This document shows, piece by piece, positions 1-7,374 of a DNA stretch of 10,316 bases. The notes below the pieces were generated by a model. That model did not search any database. It was given only the letters and a program-made list of their open reading frames with translations, and was not told the origin of the DNA. This stretch comes from Candidatus Microgenomates bacterium (GTDB lineage Bacteria > Patescibacteriota > Dojkabacteria > SC72). The position numbers and the translations under genes are program-made. The DNA lies in the NCBI GenBank assembly GCA_012797935.1, contig JAAZOC010000059.1, positions 1-10,316 on the forward strand, read 5' to 3'. The stretch's first letter is position 1; every line of letters begins with the position of its first letter.

Positions 1-2320
1 ACTCTTCTGTTTCTTCAGAATCTTTAGATTCTTTAGTATCTTTAGAATCCTTAGAATCTTCTTTTTGAGTATCGCTTCCAGAAGACAATGAACCCAATTC
101 TTTACTTATCTGATTATATATTTCTAAAGATGTACTTCCTTGTACTTCTAATATTTTCTTTGCTGCTTTTAGATATGATTCATACACAACTAGATTCCCC
201 ATATCTTTGTTTAAATCACCAGCTAAGAGTATTGAAGGAACATGTTGAGGATTTAAGCTTAAAGCTTTTGTTAGAGCACTAAGAGCAGCATCCTTTTCAG
301 ATTTAATAACATATACCTGAGCTTTACTGTAGTAAAGTTCATAATTTGAAGGGTTAGATTCTATAGCTTTATCCAAAGAATAGATTGCATCTGCTACATA
401 ATCATAGAAACCCATACCTATCAACCCCATATAGACTCTAGTACTCGCTTCCCAATTTGCGTAAACTGAAGAAGATAAATCGATACTCTTTCTAACAGAA
501 TCAATAGTATAGTTCTTCCACATACCAACATCCTTAATTATTTGATCCTTACTATCCCCATCTTCTATATTTGAATATTTCTCTGCTGAAATTCCAATCC
601 TTTCCAAGTACATTAAACCCTTCTTTCTATTTAAATATGGATTATCTTTGTCAAAATCAACAGCCTTCCCATACAAAGCTGACATATTATTTGTAAATTC
701 CTCCCTTTGCTCCAATGTTGGATATACATCACCTTCATACTTCCTATTCTCCTCAATGTAATATGCCTCAGCTTTTAGTGCATACATAGAAGCAATACCT
801 TTTGACATCCAGAAACCAAATATAACTAGAGAAATAATTCCAACTACTGCGGAAAGAAGAATATTCAAATTCTTAAAATTATTACCACTTCCTGATTCAG
901 TATCCATACTTGCTGTCCAAAGTTTTAATACAAACCTATCTGCAGTTCCTCTGTTAAGAACATCTCTAATTACACTTCTAAATGAAATCATCAGTAGAAG
1001 AATTAAAGATATGATTACAAAATATGGAGAGAAGAATGAAGCTACAAATATCAAAGACATTACAGTATCAATAATTATTAAAAACCACATAGTTTCAGTA
1101 CTTCCATACTGCTTTAATTTCAAGAAATCTATAACTATCGACTTGAAAAGTAAGAAACCAAATATTCCCCAAGAAATTAACCAGAATAATCCACCATTTG
1201 GCAATTGAGTTAAGATCTCATTCCCAGAATAGTAGAAATTTACACTATTAAATGAAACCAGTGATGTGCTTACAGGCTTGAAAAGATTGTAAGAAATTGA
1301 ATATGTATCAGTGCCAAAACCAAACAATCCACTTGAGAAAGAGTTTACAAATACAGATGAAGCTATGCTCCATGAAAGATCTAAACCTAAAGAAACTTGT
1401 GCAATTATATTTATACTGCTAGGTATAACTAAACCTCTTACAGCAGGAATTTGTAAAAGAATAAATGGTATCAATATAGCAAGAGATACAATAACAAAAA
1501 ACAAAAATATATTTTTTGATTGCGATTCCTGTAATTTAATTTTCTTAAAGACAAGATACGAAAGAATTCCTAATGTAAGAACAAGAGATACTACCAATCC
1601 CATTCCAACATTTATTGAGAATAACCATATATTGATAACTGAAAGTACCAAGGAAACAATAGAGAGTATCATCACATATTTCTCTTTTTTTGATATTGTG
1701 TATCCACCTAACACACCAAGTGAGAAAAGGATTGATATTGCATTTACTAAAACATGAAGTTTGGAAGATCTAAATAATGGCAAACCAACTTGGCTTAATT
1801 CTTTATACACAGGTACAAATCCCCATACATTTACACCAAGGAATGACAAAATACTCAGTATATTGTTAAGTATCATCCCACTAATAAAAAAGAGTATTCC
1901 TGTTTTAATATCATCTTCATTTTTGATGAATAACCTAACAGAGAATGATAGTAAGACTAATGAAAGAAAGACAACTAATCCTCCTCCTAGTTTTCCATCT
2001 ATTCCCCATAAACTTGTATTCATATCCTTTGAGAATATAGTTGAGAGCAAAAGGGAAAGAATGAGAAGAAATATTCCTGCATCGGAAGAGCTTTTCAAAA
2101 CACTTAGTTTTCCTTCTAAAAAGATTCTTAGTATTTCAAGACCAATGATTATTGATGAAAAAGAAAGTATAACAATCGACATTCCTCTTTCTGTCCAATC
2201 CCAAGAGAAAGGAAGAATAGACATTGGTAATACAAAAAGCAATGCATAGAAAAGATATTTTTGTATTTGAGGAATAGTTACTTTTTTTGGATGACGGTTA
2301 GAGGTGGGCAATACTTCCAT
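1..2320 (-). CDS. O-antigen ligase-like polytopic membrane protein with TPR region (3' end outside window)
   Basis: An open frame of 773 codons runs from the ATG at 2318-2320 to the window edge without a stop. An in-frame TAA lies eight codons upstream, so this is the first possible ATG. Residues 1-20 are polar. About ten or more hydrophobic segments follow, among them about 22-38, 47-66, 82-96, 114-132, 140-161, 190-207, 215-234, 238-257, 270-290, 376-393, 412-447 and 486-504. The stretch GLFGFG (331-336) followed by SGNEILTQL (365-373) and a Gly-rich hydrophobic helix looks like the Wzy_C/O-antigen ligase signature. Residues about 545-725 read as TPR-like helical pairs, best at 642-700. The tail is a Lys/Asp/Ser/Glu low-complexity stretch. 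The family transfers or polymerises lipid-linked glycans at the membrane; the substrate here is unknown. The His usually seen before the Asn of the HN motif is absent. I recognise the family with fair confidence, not the precise role. Confidence 0.82.
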   Translation of the reverse strand, partial: MEVLPTSNRHPKKVTIPQIQKYLFYALLFVLPMSILPFSWDWTERGMSIVILSFSSIIIGLEILRIFLEGKLSVLKSSSDAGIFLLILSLLLSTIFSKDMNTSLWGIDGKLGGGLVVFLSLVLLSFSVRLFIKNEDDIKTGILFFISGMILNNILSILSFLGVNVWGFVPVYKELSQVGLPLFRSSKLHVLVNAISILFSLGVLGGYTISKKEKYVMILSIVSLVLSVINIWLFSINVGMGLVVSLVLTLGILSYLVFKKIKLQESQSKNIFLFFVIVSLAILIPFILLQIPAVRGLVIPSSINIIAQVSLGLDLSWSIASSVFVNSFSSGLFGFGTDTYSISYNLFKPVSTSLVSFNSVNFYYSGNEILTQLPNGGLFWLISWGIFGFLLFKSIVIDFLKLKQYGSTETMWFLIIIDTVMSLIFVASFFSPYFVIISLILLLMISFRSVIRDVLNRGTADRFVLKLWTASMDTESGSGNNFKNLNILLSAVVGIISLVIFGFWMSKGIASMYALKAEAYYIEENRKYEGDVYPTLEQREEFTNNMSALYGKAVDFDKDNPYLNRKKGLMYLERIGISAEKYSNIEDGDSKDQIIKDVGMWKNYTIDSVRKSIDLSSSVYANWEASTRVYMGLIGMGFYDYVADAIYSLDKAIESNPSNYELYYSKAQVYVIKSEKDAALSALTKALSLNPQHVPSILLAGDLNKDMGNLVVYESYLKAAKKILEVQGSTSLEIYNQISKELGSLSSGSDTQKEDSKDSKDTKESKDSEETEE
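12..56 (-). repeat. 9-nt tandem repeat, five imperfect copies, inside the coding region
   Basis: On the plus strand the units are TCTTCAGAA, TCTTTAGAT, TCTTTAGTA, TCTTTAGAA and TCCTTAGAA, head to tail. In the minus-strand gene they encode tripeptide units of the type Asp-Ser-Lys (DSK, DSK, DTK, ESK, DSE). The period is a multiple of three, so a change in copy number would keep frame. It forms a charged, probably disordered C-terminal extension after the TPR region. Confidence 0.8.
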
Positions 2321-2327
2321 AGTAAGT

Positions 2328-2333
2328 AAGATA
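2328..2333 (-). promoter_or_regulatory. possible -10 box for the O-antigen ligase-like gene
   Basis: The minus strand reads TATCTT, then seven bases (ACTTACT), then the ATG. The gene must have its own promoter because a strong terminator lies just upstream. No good -35 hexamer sits 16-18 bp away, and no Shine-Dalgarno sequence precedes the ATG. The spacing matches a leaderless start, but the box is weak on its own. Confidence 0.3.
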
Positions 2334-2360
2334 GAAAAATGTTAATCAAATAATCCTACC

Positions 2361-2392
2361 ATAAATAAAAAGGGAGACCAACAGTCTCCCTT
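2361..2392 (-). terminator. rho-independent terminator of the hrcA-grpE-dnaK operon
   Basis: On the minus strand AAGGGAGAC, a five-base loop and GTCTCCCTT form a perfect 9-bp GC-rich stem, followed directly by the T-rich run TTTATTTAT. It begins 20 bases past the dnaK stop codon. It separates the heat-shock operon from the O-antigen ligase-like gene. Confidence 0.93.
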
Positions 2393-2412
2393 AATATCAA
2401 GAAACAAAAGAA

Positions 2413-4314
2413 TTAATCTACAACTTCTCCCTCTTTTACTTCCTCATCTTTCTTTTCTTCCTTCTCATCACTCTTTGTTCCTTCCTTTGCAGAAGATTCT
2501 TGAGAAGCTTTTTCATACATTTTCTTTCCTACTTCTTGCATAACTTTCATTAGTTCATCAGATTTTTTCTCAACTTCTTCTTCATCAAAATCGTCTTTCT
2601 CTATTAACTTTTTAAGCTCCTCTGATTTCTTCTCCATATCTTCCTTATCAGAATCATCTATCTTGTCTTTATTTTCACTGATTAACTTCTCAACATTAAA
2701 ACAAAGAGAGTCGGCATTATTTCTTTTTTCTGCTCTTGATCTCTTCTTTTTGTCTTCTTCTGCATTCTTCTCGGCTTCTTCTACCATTCTTTCAATTTCA
2801 TCATCTTTCAAACCAGTTGATGCTGTAATTGTAATCTTTTGTTCTTTCTTTGTAGCAAGATCAACTGCTTTTACATTTAAGATACCATTAGCATCAATTG
2901 AGAATGAGACTTCAATCTGAGGAACTCCTCTTGGAGCTGTTGGAATTCCATCTAGAACAAATCTTCCAAGAGTTTTATTATCAGATGCCATTTCTCTTTC
3001 TCCTTGAAGTATATGGATTTCTACAGCAGGTTGATTATCAGCAGCTGTTGAAAATATTTGTTTCTTTTCTACAGGTATAGTTGTATTTCTTTCAATAAGT
3101 TTTGTCATAACTCCACCAAGAGTTTCCAAACCTAAAGAAAGAGGTGTTACATCTAACAAAGTGATATCTTTAACATCACCACCAAGAACACCACCTTGAA
3201 TTGCAGCACCAAGACCTACAACTTCATCAGGATTTACACCTTTATTTGCTTCTTTTCCAAAGAAATCTTCAACTTTCTTCTGGACTGCTGGCATTCTAGA
3301 CATACCACCAACTAAAAGAACTTGGTCGATATCTTCCTTTGAAAGCTTTGCATCCTTTAATGCTTTCTCACATGGTTTAATAGTTTTATCTATTAATTCC
3401 ATAACTAATTTTTCTAATTCAGATCTAGTTATTTTTTCTCTCAAATGTTTTGGCCCTTTATCAGAAGCTGTAATGTAAGGAATATTTATCTCTGTTTCCT
3501 CAGATGAAGAAAGCTCTATCTTTGCTTTCTCAGCTGCTTCCCTCAATCTTTGTAATGCAGTTCTGTCATCCCTTAGATCTATTCCTTCTTTGTTTTTAAA
3601 TTGATCTGCTAAATAGTCAATTATCTTTTGGTCAAAGTCATCACCACCAAGATGTGTATCACCATTAGTTGATAACACTTCAAATACTCCATCTCCCATT
3701 TCAAGAATTGAGATATCAAATGTACCACCTCCTAAATCGAAGATAGCTACTTTTTCATCTTTTCCTTTATCTACACCATATGCCAAAGCTGCTGCAGTTG
3801 GTTCGTTAACAATTCTTTTAACTTCCAATCCTGCAATTTTTCCAGCATCTTTCGTTGCCTGTCTTTGAGAGTCATCAAAATATGCAGGAACAGTAATAAC
3901 TGCTTCCTTAACTTCTTCACCTAAGAAATCTTCTGCATCTTTCTTCATTTTAGAAAGAACTTTTGCAGATACTTCTTGTGGTGTGAACCATTTATCTCCC
4001 ATTTTTACTTCAATACCACCATTTGAAGATTTTCTCATTTCAAATGGTAAAAGTTTTTTGTCTTTCTCAACCTCAGGATCATCCCATGATCTACCAATTA
4101 ATCTTTTTACAGAGTAAATAGTACCTTCTGGATTCATTACTGCTTGATTCTTTGCAGGAGTTCCAACTAGAACCTCTCCTTTTTCATCAACAGCAACAAC
4201 AGAAGGGGTTAATCTTCCACCTTGAGAGTTAGAAATAACTGTTGGTTTTCCTCCTTCCATGAAAGCCATGACGGAGTTTGTTGTTCCCAAATCTATTCCT
4301 ATTATTTTTGACAT
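2413..4314 (-). CDS. dnaK: molecular chaperone DnaK (Hsp70)
   Basis: ATP-driven cytosolic chaperone of 633 residues, a normal length. The nucleotide-binding domain shows [10 protein letters not shown] at 5-14, KRLIGR at 70-75 with the catalytic Lys at 70, [11 protein letters not shown] at 144-154, [11 protein letters not shown] with Glu171, FDLGGGTFD at 192-200 and LVGGMSRMP at 334-342. The interdomain linker and start of the substrate domain read [14 protein letters not shown] (388-401). The beta-sandwich follows, then a charged helical lid. From about 605 the tail is rich in Lys and Glu and ends in EVVD. Residues near 76-100 contain the NBD segment found in most bacterial DnaK and missing from some Gram-positive and archaeal ones. 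It lies 24 bases after grpE in one operon and is followed by a terminator. No dnaJ follows. The ATG has no Shine-Dalgarno sequence (AAACATT precedes it). Confidence 0.98.
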   Translation of the reverse strand: MSKIIGIDLGTTNSVMAFMEGGKPTVISNSQGGRLTPSVVAVDEKGEVLVGTPAKNQAVMNPEGTIYSVKRLIGRSWDDPEVEKDKKLLPFEMRKSSNGGIEVKMGDKWFTPQEVSAKVLSKMKKDAEDFLGEEVKEAVITVPAYFDDSQRQATKDAGKIAGLEVKRIVNEPTAAALAYGVDKGKDEKVAIFDLGGGTFDISILEMGDGVFEVLSTNGDTHLGGDDFDQKIIDYLADQFKNKEGIDLRDDRTALQRLREAAEKAKIELSSSEETEINIPYITASDKGPKHLREKITRSELEKLVMELIDKTIKPCEKALKDAKLSKEDIDQVLLVGGMSRMPAVQKKVEDFFGKEANKGVNPDEVVGLGAAIQGGVLGGDVKDITLLDVTPLSLGLETLGGVMTKLIERNTTIPVEKKQIFSTAADNQPAVEIHILQGEREMASDNKTLGRFVLDGIPTAPRGVPQIEVSFSIDANGILNVKAVDLATKKEQKITITASTGLKDDEIERMVEEAEKNAEEDKKKRSRAEKRNNADSLCFNVEKLISENKDKIDDSDKEDMEKKSEELKKLIEKDDFDEEEVEKKSDELMKVMQEVGKKMYEKASQESSAKEGTKSDEKEEKKDEEVKEGEVVD

Positions 4315-4338
4315 AATGTTTGTATTAAAAAATTAAAT

Positions 4339-4881
4339 CTACTTTGAAACTACAACCCTTGCAGGTCGTATTACGATATCATCTAGAAAATACCCTGGCT
4401 GCAACACATCAATGATCTCACCCTTGTTACTACCTTCAACTGCTGCTATTGCTTCGTGTTTCTCATTGTTAAACATTTCTCCTTTTTCAGGGATATATTG
4501 TTTGAGACCAATACTTGCGAAACTTTTATATATTGATTCAACTGTAGCTAAGATACCATCTAACCAAGCCTTCCCTTTCTCATCCAAAACAATATCTTTA
4601 CTACTTAAGATTGCCATCATCAATCCATCTAAAGAAGGTAAAGTTTCTTGGAAAAGACTTTTCTTCATTTGTAATATTCTCAATTTTTCTCTTTTCTCAG
4701 AATTTGCTAACAAATTATGATAGTCAGCTAGTGCTCTTTTCAATTGTTCCTGAACTAGTAATTTCTCATCTTCAACTTTATCTATTGCCAAAGCTAACTC
4801 TTCAATCTTTTGTTCCAATTCTTGAGAATTAATATTTTGAGCTTTTAAATTTTCTTCACTATTTTTATCTTTCTTCATCAT
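4339..4881 (-). CDS. grpE: nucleotide exchange factor GrpE
   Basis: GrpE dimers open the DnaK nucleotide-binding domain to release ADP. The 180-residue product has a charged, helical N-terminal region (about 18-75) of coiled-coil type. The C-terminal beta domain shows FNNEKHEAIAAVEG (137-150), QPGYFLDDIVIRPARVVVSK (161-180) and the family's usual end of the type RPA-VVVS. Two adjacent ATG codons (4879-4881 and 4876-4878) could serve as start; the first is chosen by default. The gene starts 14 bases after the hrcA stop and lies 24 bases before dnaK, so the three genes are surely cotranscribed. A GGAG motif overlaps the hrcA stop region but is about 18 bases from the ATG, too far for a normal ribosome binding site. 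Confidence 0.96.
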   Translation of the reverse strand: MMKKDKNSEENLKAQNINSQELEQKIEELALAIDKVEDEKLLVQEQLKRALADYHNLLANSEKREKLRILQMKKSLFQETLPSLDGLMMAILSSKDIVLDEKGKAWLDGILATVESIYKSFASIGLKQYIPEKGEMFNNEKHEAIAAVEGSNKGEIIDVLQPGYFLDDIVIRPARVVVSK

Positions 4882-4895
4882 TATGAATATTTAAA

Positions 4896-5621
4896 TTATC
4901 TCCATCCTGCAGTAGAAGCTTGTAGTGCTTCTCTTACCTCATTAAGAGCTGGAATCACATTGGAGTAATCCATTCTCTTAGACCCTAAAACTCCAACATA
5001 TGCTTGGTTCTTTTCCCAGAAAGGAATCTTTGTAAATGCGATTGCACATTCTGACATATTATTTATTCCAGATTCTCTACCAATTAGTAATGAAACTCCA
5101 GAGCTTGAATATTTCTCTACCAAATTTCTCAAAAATGTATCATCTTCCAAAATATTTAAAACTGTCTCCATTCTTTCTATTGATCTAAATTCAGAATATT
5201 TAAGAATATTTGAAAGACCATAGAATCGAATATCATCATCTAATATTATGAATACCAATGATTCAGTTTCTTTAGCTAATATAGAAAGGATAGATTTAAC
5301 AACAGTATCCTTCGCAAACCGATCTCTAAATATACCTTGACGAATTTCAACTGTAACAAGAGGATTCAATCTACCATTTTCTAGTATATTTGAGACATAC
5401 AATCTTAAAGCTTGGTCTGTTGGTAATCTACCAGAGGATATGTGACTTTTTTCTAACAATCCTAATCTCATGAGTTTAACCATTTCATTTCTAATGGTTG
5501 CAGAACTTACACCCATATGATATTTCTCCACTAAAGACAAAGATCCAACTTCGTCAGCCTCTTCCATAAACTCTTTTATTATTGCCATCAAGATACTTTT
5601 TTGTCTTTCTGTAATATCCAT
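4896..5621 (-). CDS. hrcA: heat-inducible transcription repressor HrcA, short form
   Basis: HrcA is a dimeric repressor that binds CIRCE operators and is inactivated when chaperones are occupied. Residues 1-80 form the winged-helix part, with the hallmark SSATIRNEM (39-47), LGLLEK (53-58) and SGRLPTDQALRLYV (63-76). The C-terminal part keeps LLIGRES (178-184) and VGVLGSKRMDYSNVIPAL (209-226), like the G-x-RMDYS-x-V region of the family. At 241 residues it is roughly 100 shorter than typical bacterial HrcA (about 340), with the loss in the middle GAF-like and inserted dimerisation region. It is the first gene of hrcA-grpE-dnaK, and a CIRCE-like operator lies one base before its ATG, so it should repress itself. 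No frameshift is visible, and both ends are well conserved. Confidence 0.95.
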   Translation of the reverse strand: MDITERQKSILMAIIKEFMEEADEVGSLSLVEKYHMGVSSATIRNEMVKLMRLGLLEKSHISSGRLPTDQALRLYVSNILENGRLNPLVTVEIRQGIFRDRFAKDTVVKSILSILAKETESLVFIILDDDIRFYGLSNILKYSEFRSIERMETVLNILEDDTFLRNLVEKYSSSGVSLLIGRESGINNMSECAIAFTKIPFWEKNQAYVGVLGSKRMDYSNVIPALNEVREALQASTAGWR

Positions 5622-5622
5622 A

Positions 5623-5649
5623 TTAGCAGAGTGTAAGATTATTTGCTAA
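5623..5649 (-). promoter_or_regulatory. CIRCE-like HrcA operator, diverged from consensus
   Basis: The plus strand reads TTAGCAGAG, nine bases, ATTTGCTAA. The outer six bases of each arm (TTAGCA/TGCTAA) match the classic CIRCE element TTAGCACTC-N9-GAGTGCTAA exactly, and the total length of 27 bp is the same. The inner three bases of each arm do not match and are not complementary to each other. It spans the expected transcription start and ends one base from the hrcA ATG, as an operator should. Confidence 0.82.
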
Positions 5650-5678
5650 GTATATTGTATATACACTGCTCATGTCAA
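5649..5678 (-). promoter_or_regulatory. sigma-70-type promoter of hrcA-grpE-dnaK
   Basis: The minus strand has TTGACA (5673-5678), an 18-base spacer and TATACT (5649-5654). An A-rich run lies just upstream of the -35, like an UP element. Transcription should start near 5642, giving a leader of about 20 bases that is mostly operator. The -35 is a perfect consensus match. Confidence 0.8.
5650..5664. repeat. short perfect inverted repeat between the hrcA -35 and -10 boxes
   Basis: GTATAT, TGT, ATATAC forms a 6-bp perfect inverted repeat with a 3-bp centre, inside the hrcA promoter spacer and overlapping its -10. It could bind a second dimeric regulator. However, alternating A/T sequence makes such palindromes easy by chance. 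Confidence 0.3.
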
Positions 5679-5703
5679 ATCCTTTTTTATATCAATTTAG
5701 ATG

Positions 5704-5732
5704 TTGCTCAGTACCAATTTTTCTGATATACT
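5704..5732 (+). promoter_or_regulatory. promoter of the bL25 gene
   Basis: TTGCTC (5704-5709), a 17-base spacer and TATACT (5727-5732) make a good sigma-70-type promoter. Ten bases separate the -10 from the ATG at 5743, so transcription would start about 3-5 bases before it or at it. The promoter lies across the upstream in-frame ATG at 5701, which argues against that codon being the start. Confidence 0.65.
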
Positions 5733-5742
5733 CCTACTCGTT

Positions 5743-6375
5743 ATGGAAAAAATACTATTTGAAAAAAGAGATTTGAACGACAAGAAGAACAAGATTCTTC
5801 TCAAAGAAGGTAAAACTCCTGCAGTTGTTTACAATTCAAAAAGAGAATCAAGAAATATAATGATTGAATCTCATATTGCAGGTAAAATATTGAGAGAGGC
5901 TACTTCTACTACAATCCTTGATGCAGAATTTGATTCAAAAAATATGAAGGTCGTTGTTAAAGAGATTGATATGAATCCAATAACAGAAGAGATTAGACAC
6001 ATTGCATTTTTCGAAATTGATGAGAACAAGGAAGTTGTATTTACAATTCCATTCAAGATTATTGGTATTTCTCCAGCAGTTAAGAATAATCTTGGTGTAA
6101 TGGTTGAGGTTATGAACTCTATTGATGTTAAGTGTAAAGTTGCTGATTTGGTACCATTTATTGAAATTGATATTGCATCATTAGAGCACCCAGGACAGTC
6201 TATCTCTATAAATGATCTTAAGATTCCAGAGGGTATTTCTCTTGTAAATGAAGATTTAAGAAATTCTACAGTTGTTACAGTAACTGAATTACAAGAAGAA
6301 GAGAAAACAACTGCTACAACAGAAGTAGCTGAAGGAGAAGCTACAACATCTACTGAAGAGACTCCTGCTGAATAG
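5743..6375 (+). CDS. rplY: 50S ribosomal protein bL25, CTC/TL5 two-domain form
   Basis: bL25 binds 5S rRNA in the large subunit. From the ATG at 5743 the product is 210 residues. Residues 1-90 form the L25 domain, with KEGKTPAVVYNSK (21-33) and NPITEEIRHIAFFEID (78-93). Residues about 95-180 form the TL5-type C-terminal domain, with PAVKNNLGVM (111-120) and SLEHPGQSISINDLKIPEG (146-164). The last 30 residues are a Glu/Thr/Ala tail. An in-frame ATG 14 codons earlier (5701) exists, but those extra residues resemble no L25 start and their codons coincide with the promoter. No Shine-Dalgarno sequence precedes 5743 (CCTACTCGTT). The gene is divergent from hrcA, with a 121-base gap. Confidence 0.93.
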   Translation: MEKILFEKRDLNDKKNKILLKEGKTPAVVYNSKRESRNIMIESHIAGKILREATSTTILDAEFDSKNMKVVVKEIDMNPITEEIRHIAFFEIDENKEVVFTIPFKIIGISPAVKNNLGVMVEVMNSIDVKCKVADLVPFIEIDIASLEHPGQSISINDLKIPEGISLVNEDLRNSTVVTVTELQEEEKTTATTEVAEGEATTSTEETPAE

Positions 6376-6404
6376 CTATATTATACTAAACAGTAATTAT
6401 CATA

Positions 6405-6410
6405 TATAAT
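6405..6410 (+). promoter_or_regulatory. consensus -10 box, likely leaderless promoter of the glycosyltransferase gene
   Basis: A perfect TATAAT ends five bases before the ATG at 6416 (CGCAT between them), so the expected start point falls on or next to the A of the start codon. The hexamer at -35 spacing is poor (TATACT at 6382-6387). No terminator is visible between the bL25 stop and this box, so read-through from bL25 is also possible. Confidence 0.5.
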
Positions 6411-6415
6411 CGCAT

Positions 6416-7327
6416 ATGATAAGTGTCATCATAACATCATTCAAAGAGCCCAACACGATAGGAAGATGTATTTCTAGTATTGCTAAGAGGAAATATTCAG
6501 GTATACAATCACCATTTGAAATTATTCAGGTCTCTCCTGATACTCTTACATTGAAACAAGGTAAGAAAGAAGCTCAAAAATTAAAACTTTCCAAAAAACA
6601 GTACATACAAGTTAAAGATCCTAAAAGAGGAAAACCGTATGCTTTGAAGATGGCCATTAGGAAGGCTAAAGGAGATATCATTATCTTTACAGACGGAGAT
6701 ACATATTTTGATTACAATGCAGTGAGGGAATTAGTTAAACCATTTGAGGCAGAGAATGTTGGTGGAGTTAGTGGAAGACCGGTTTCTAGTGACGAGAGAG
6801 ATAACAAATATGGATATTGGGGGCATCTACTTTCTGATTCAGCTCATGACAAAAGAAGTAAAGCAATAAATAGTGGAAAATTCTTCCCTATGAGCGGATA
6901 TATTATGGCTATGAGAAAGACAGATTTAAAGATACCTAGAAATGTACTTTCTGATGATGCTTTTATTTCATACAGCATAAGAAATATGGGAATGGATATA
7001 GCATATGCACCTAAGGCTATCTGTTATGTTAAATATCCAACAAATTTCAAAGACTACCTTAAACAAAAAGCTAGATCACTTGGAGGTTTTTCTCAATTAA
7101 AGAAGTTAGGAATATTCAAGAGAGACAAACAATCAAGAAGTTTCTTCATTGAATTAAAATATACATTCTTTGTCTTAAAGTATGCTAAAAACATTAGGGA
7201 ATTCTATTGGTCTCTTCTACTTTTTCCAGTAAGATTAATAACTTGGTTAGTGATCTTCTGGGAGCAAGGGATATTAAGAAAAGATATGCCAAAGGACGGT
7301 TGGGAAAGAATAGAGAGTACAAAATAA
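6416..7327 (+). CDS. family-2 glycosyltransferase, GT-A fold
   Basis: This is a 303-residue enzyme that should move a sugar from a nucleotide-sugar to a surface-glycan acceptor; the sugar and acceptor cannot be told. The N-terminus MISVIITSFKEPNTIGRCISSI is the usual GT2 first strand and helix. The region RGKPYALKMAIRKAKGDIIIFTDGDT (71-96) holds the metal-binding DGD at 93-95. An acceptor-site segment (FFPMSGYIMAMRK, 156-168) precedes SDDAFIS (179-185), which supplies the likely catalytic Asp. QKARS (217-221) resembles the QxxRW motif of processive synthases with Ser for Trp. Residues about 263-283 are hydrophobic and may anchor the protein to the inner membrane face. It lacks the several C-terminal membrane helices of cellulose or hyaluronan synthases, so processivity is doubtful. 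It ends 47 bases from the convergent rpsG. Confidence 0.9.
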   Translation: MISVIITSFKEPNTIGRCISSIAKRKYSGIQSPFEIIQVSPDTLTLKQGKKEAQKLKLSKKQYIQVKDPKRGKPYALKMAIRKAKGDIIIFTDGDTYFDYNAVRELVKPFEAENVGGVSGRPVSSDERDNKYGYWGHLLSDSAHDKRSKAINSGKFFPMSGYIMAMRKTDLKIPRNVLSDDAFISYSIRNMGMDIAYAPKAICYVKYPTNFKDYLKQKARSLGGFSQLKKLGIFKRDKQSRSFFIELKYTFFVLKYAKNIREFYWSLLLFPVRLITWLVIFWEQGILRKDMPKDGWERIESTK

Positions 7328-7349
7328 AAGAGCCCCATTTAGAGGCTCT
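7321..7349 (-). terminator. rho-independent terminator of the rpoC-rpsL-rpsG unit
   Basis: On the minus strand AGAGCCTC, a five-base loop and GGGGCTCT form an 8-bp stem with one G-T wobble, followed by TTTATTTT. It begins 25 bases after the rpsG stop. The T-run overlaps the last codons and the stop codon (7325-7327) of the convergent glycosyltransferase gene. In the plus direction the same hairpin has no T-run, so it works mainly for the minus strand. Confidence 0.87.
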
Positions 7350-7374
7350 CAAATTACTAGTAATAAACTTCAGA

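Noticed and set aside
12..56. CRISPR-like short repeats
   Set aside because: The 9-nt units are contiguous with no spacers and encode a regular tripeptide pattern.
88..282. Plus-strand open frame of 64 residues
   Set aside because: It is antisense to the TPR region of the large minus-strand gene and has no start signal.
1011..2249. Three plus-strand open frames (1011-1208, 1311-1757, 1761-2249)
   Set aside because: They lie opposite one continuous 773-codon minus-strand frame that has membrane helices, a ligase motif and TPRs. Their own products look like no known family.
5701..5742. N-terminal extension of bL25 from the ATG at 5701
   Set aside because: The added residues do not resemble L25, and the stretch carries a good promoter for the ATG at 5743.
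7354..7363. Perfect 10-bp palindrome TTACTAGTAA between the convergent genes
   Set aside because: It is short, AT-rich and without a loop or repeat partner; a chance occurrence or minor part of the terminator region is more likely than an operator.
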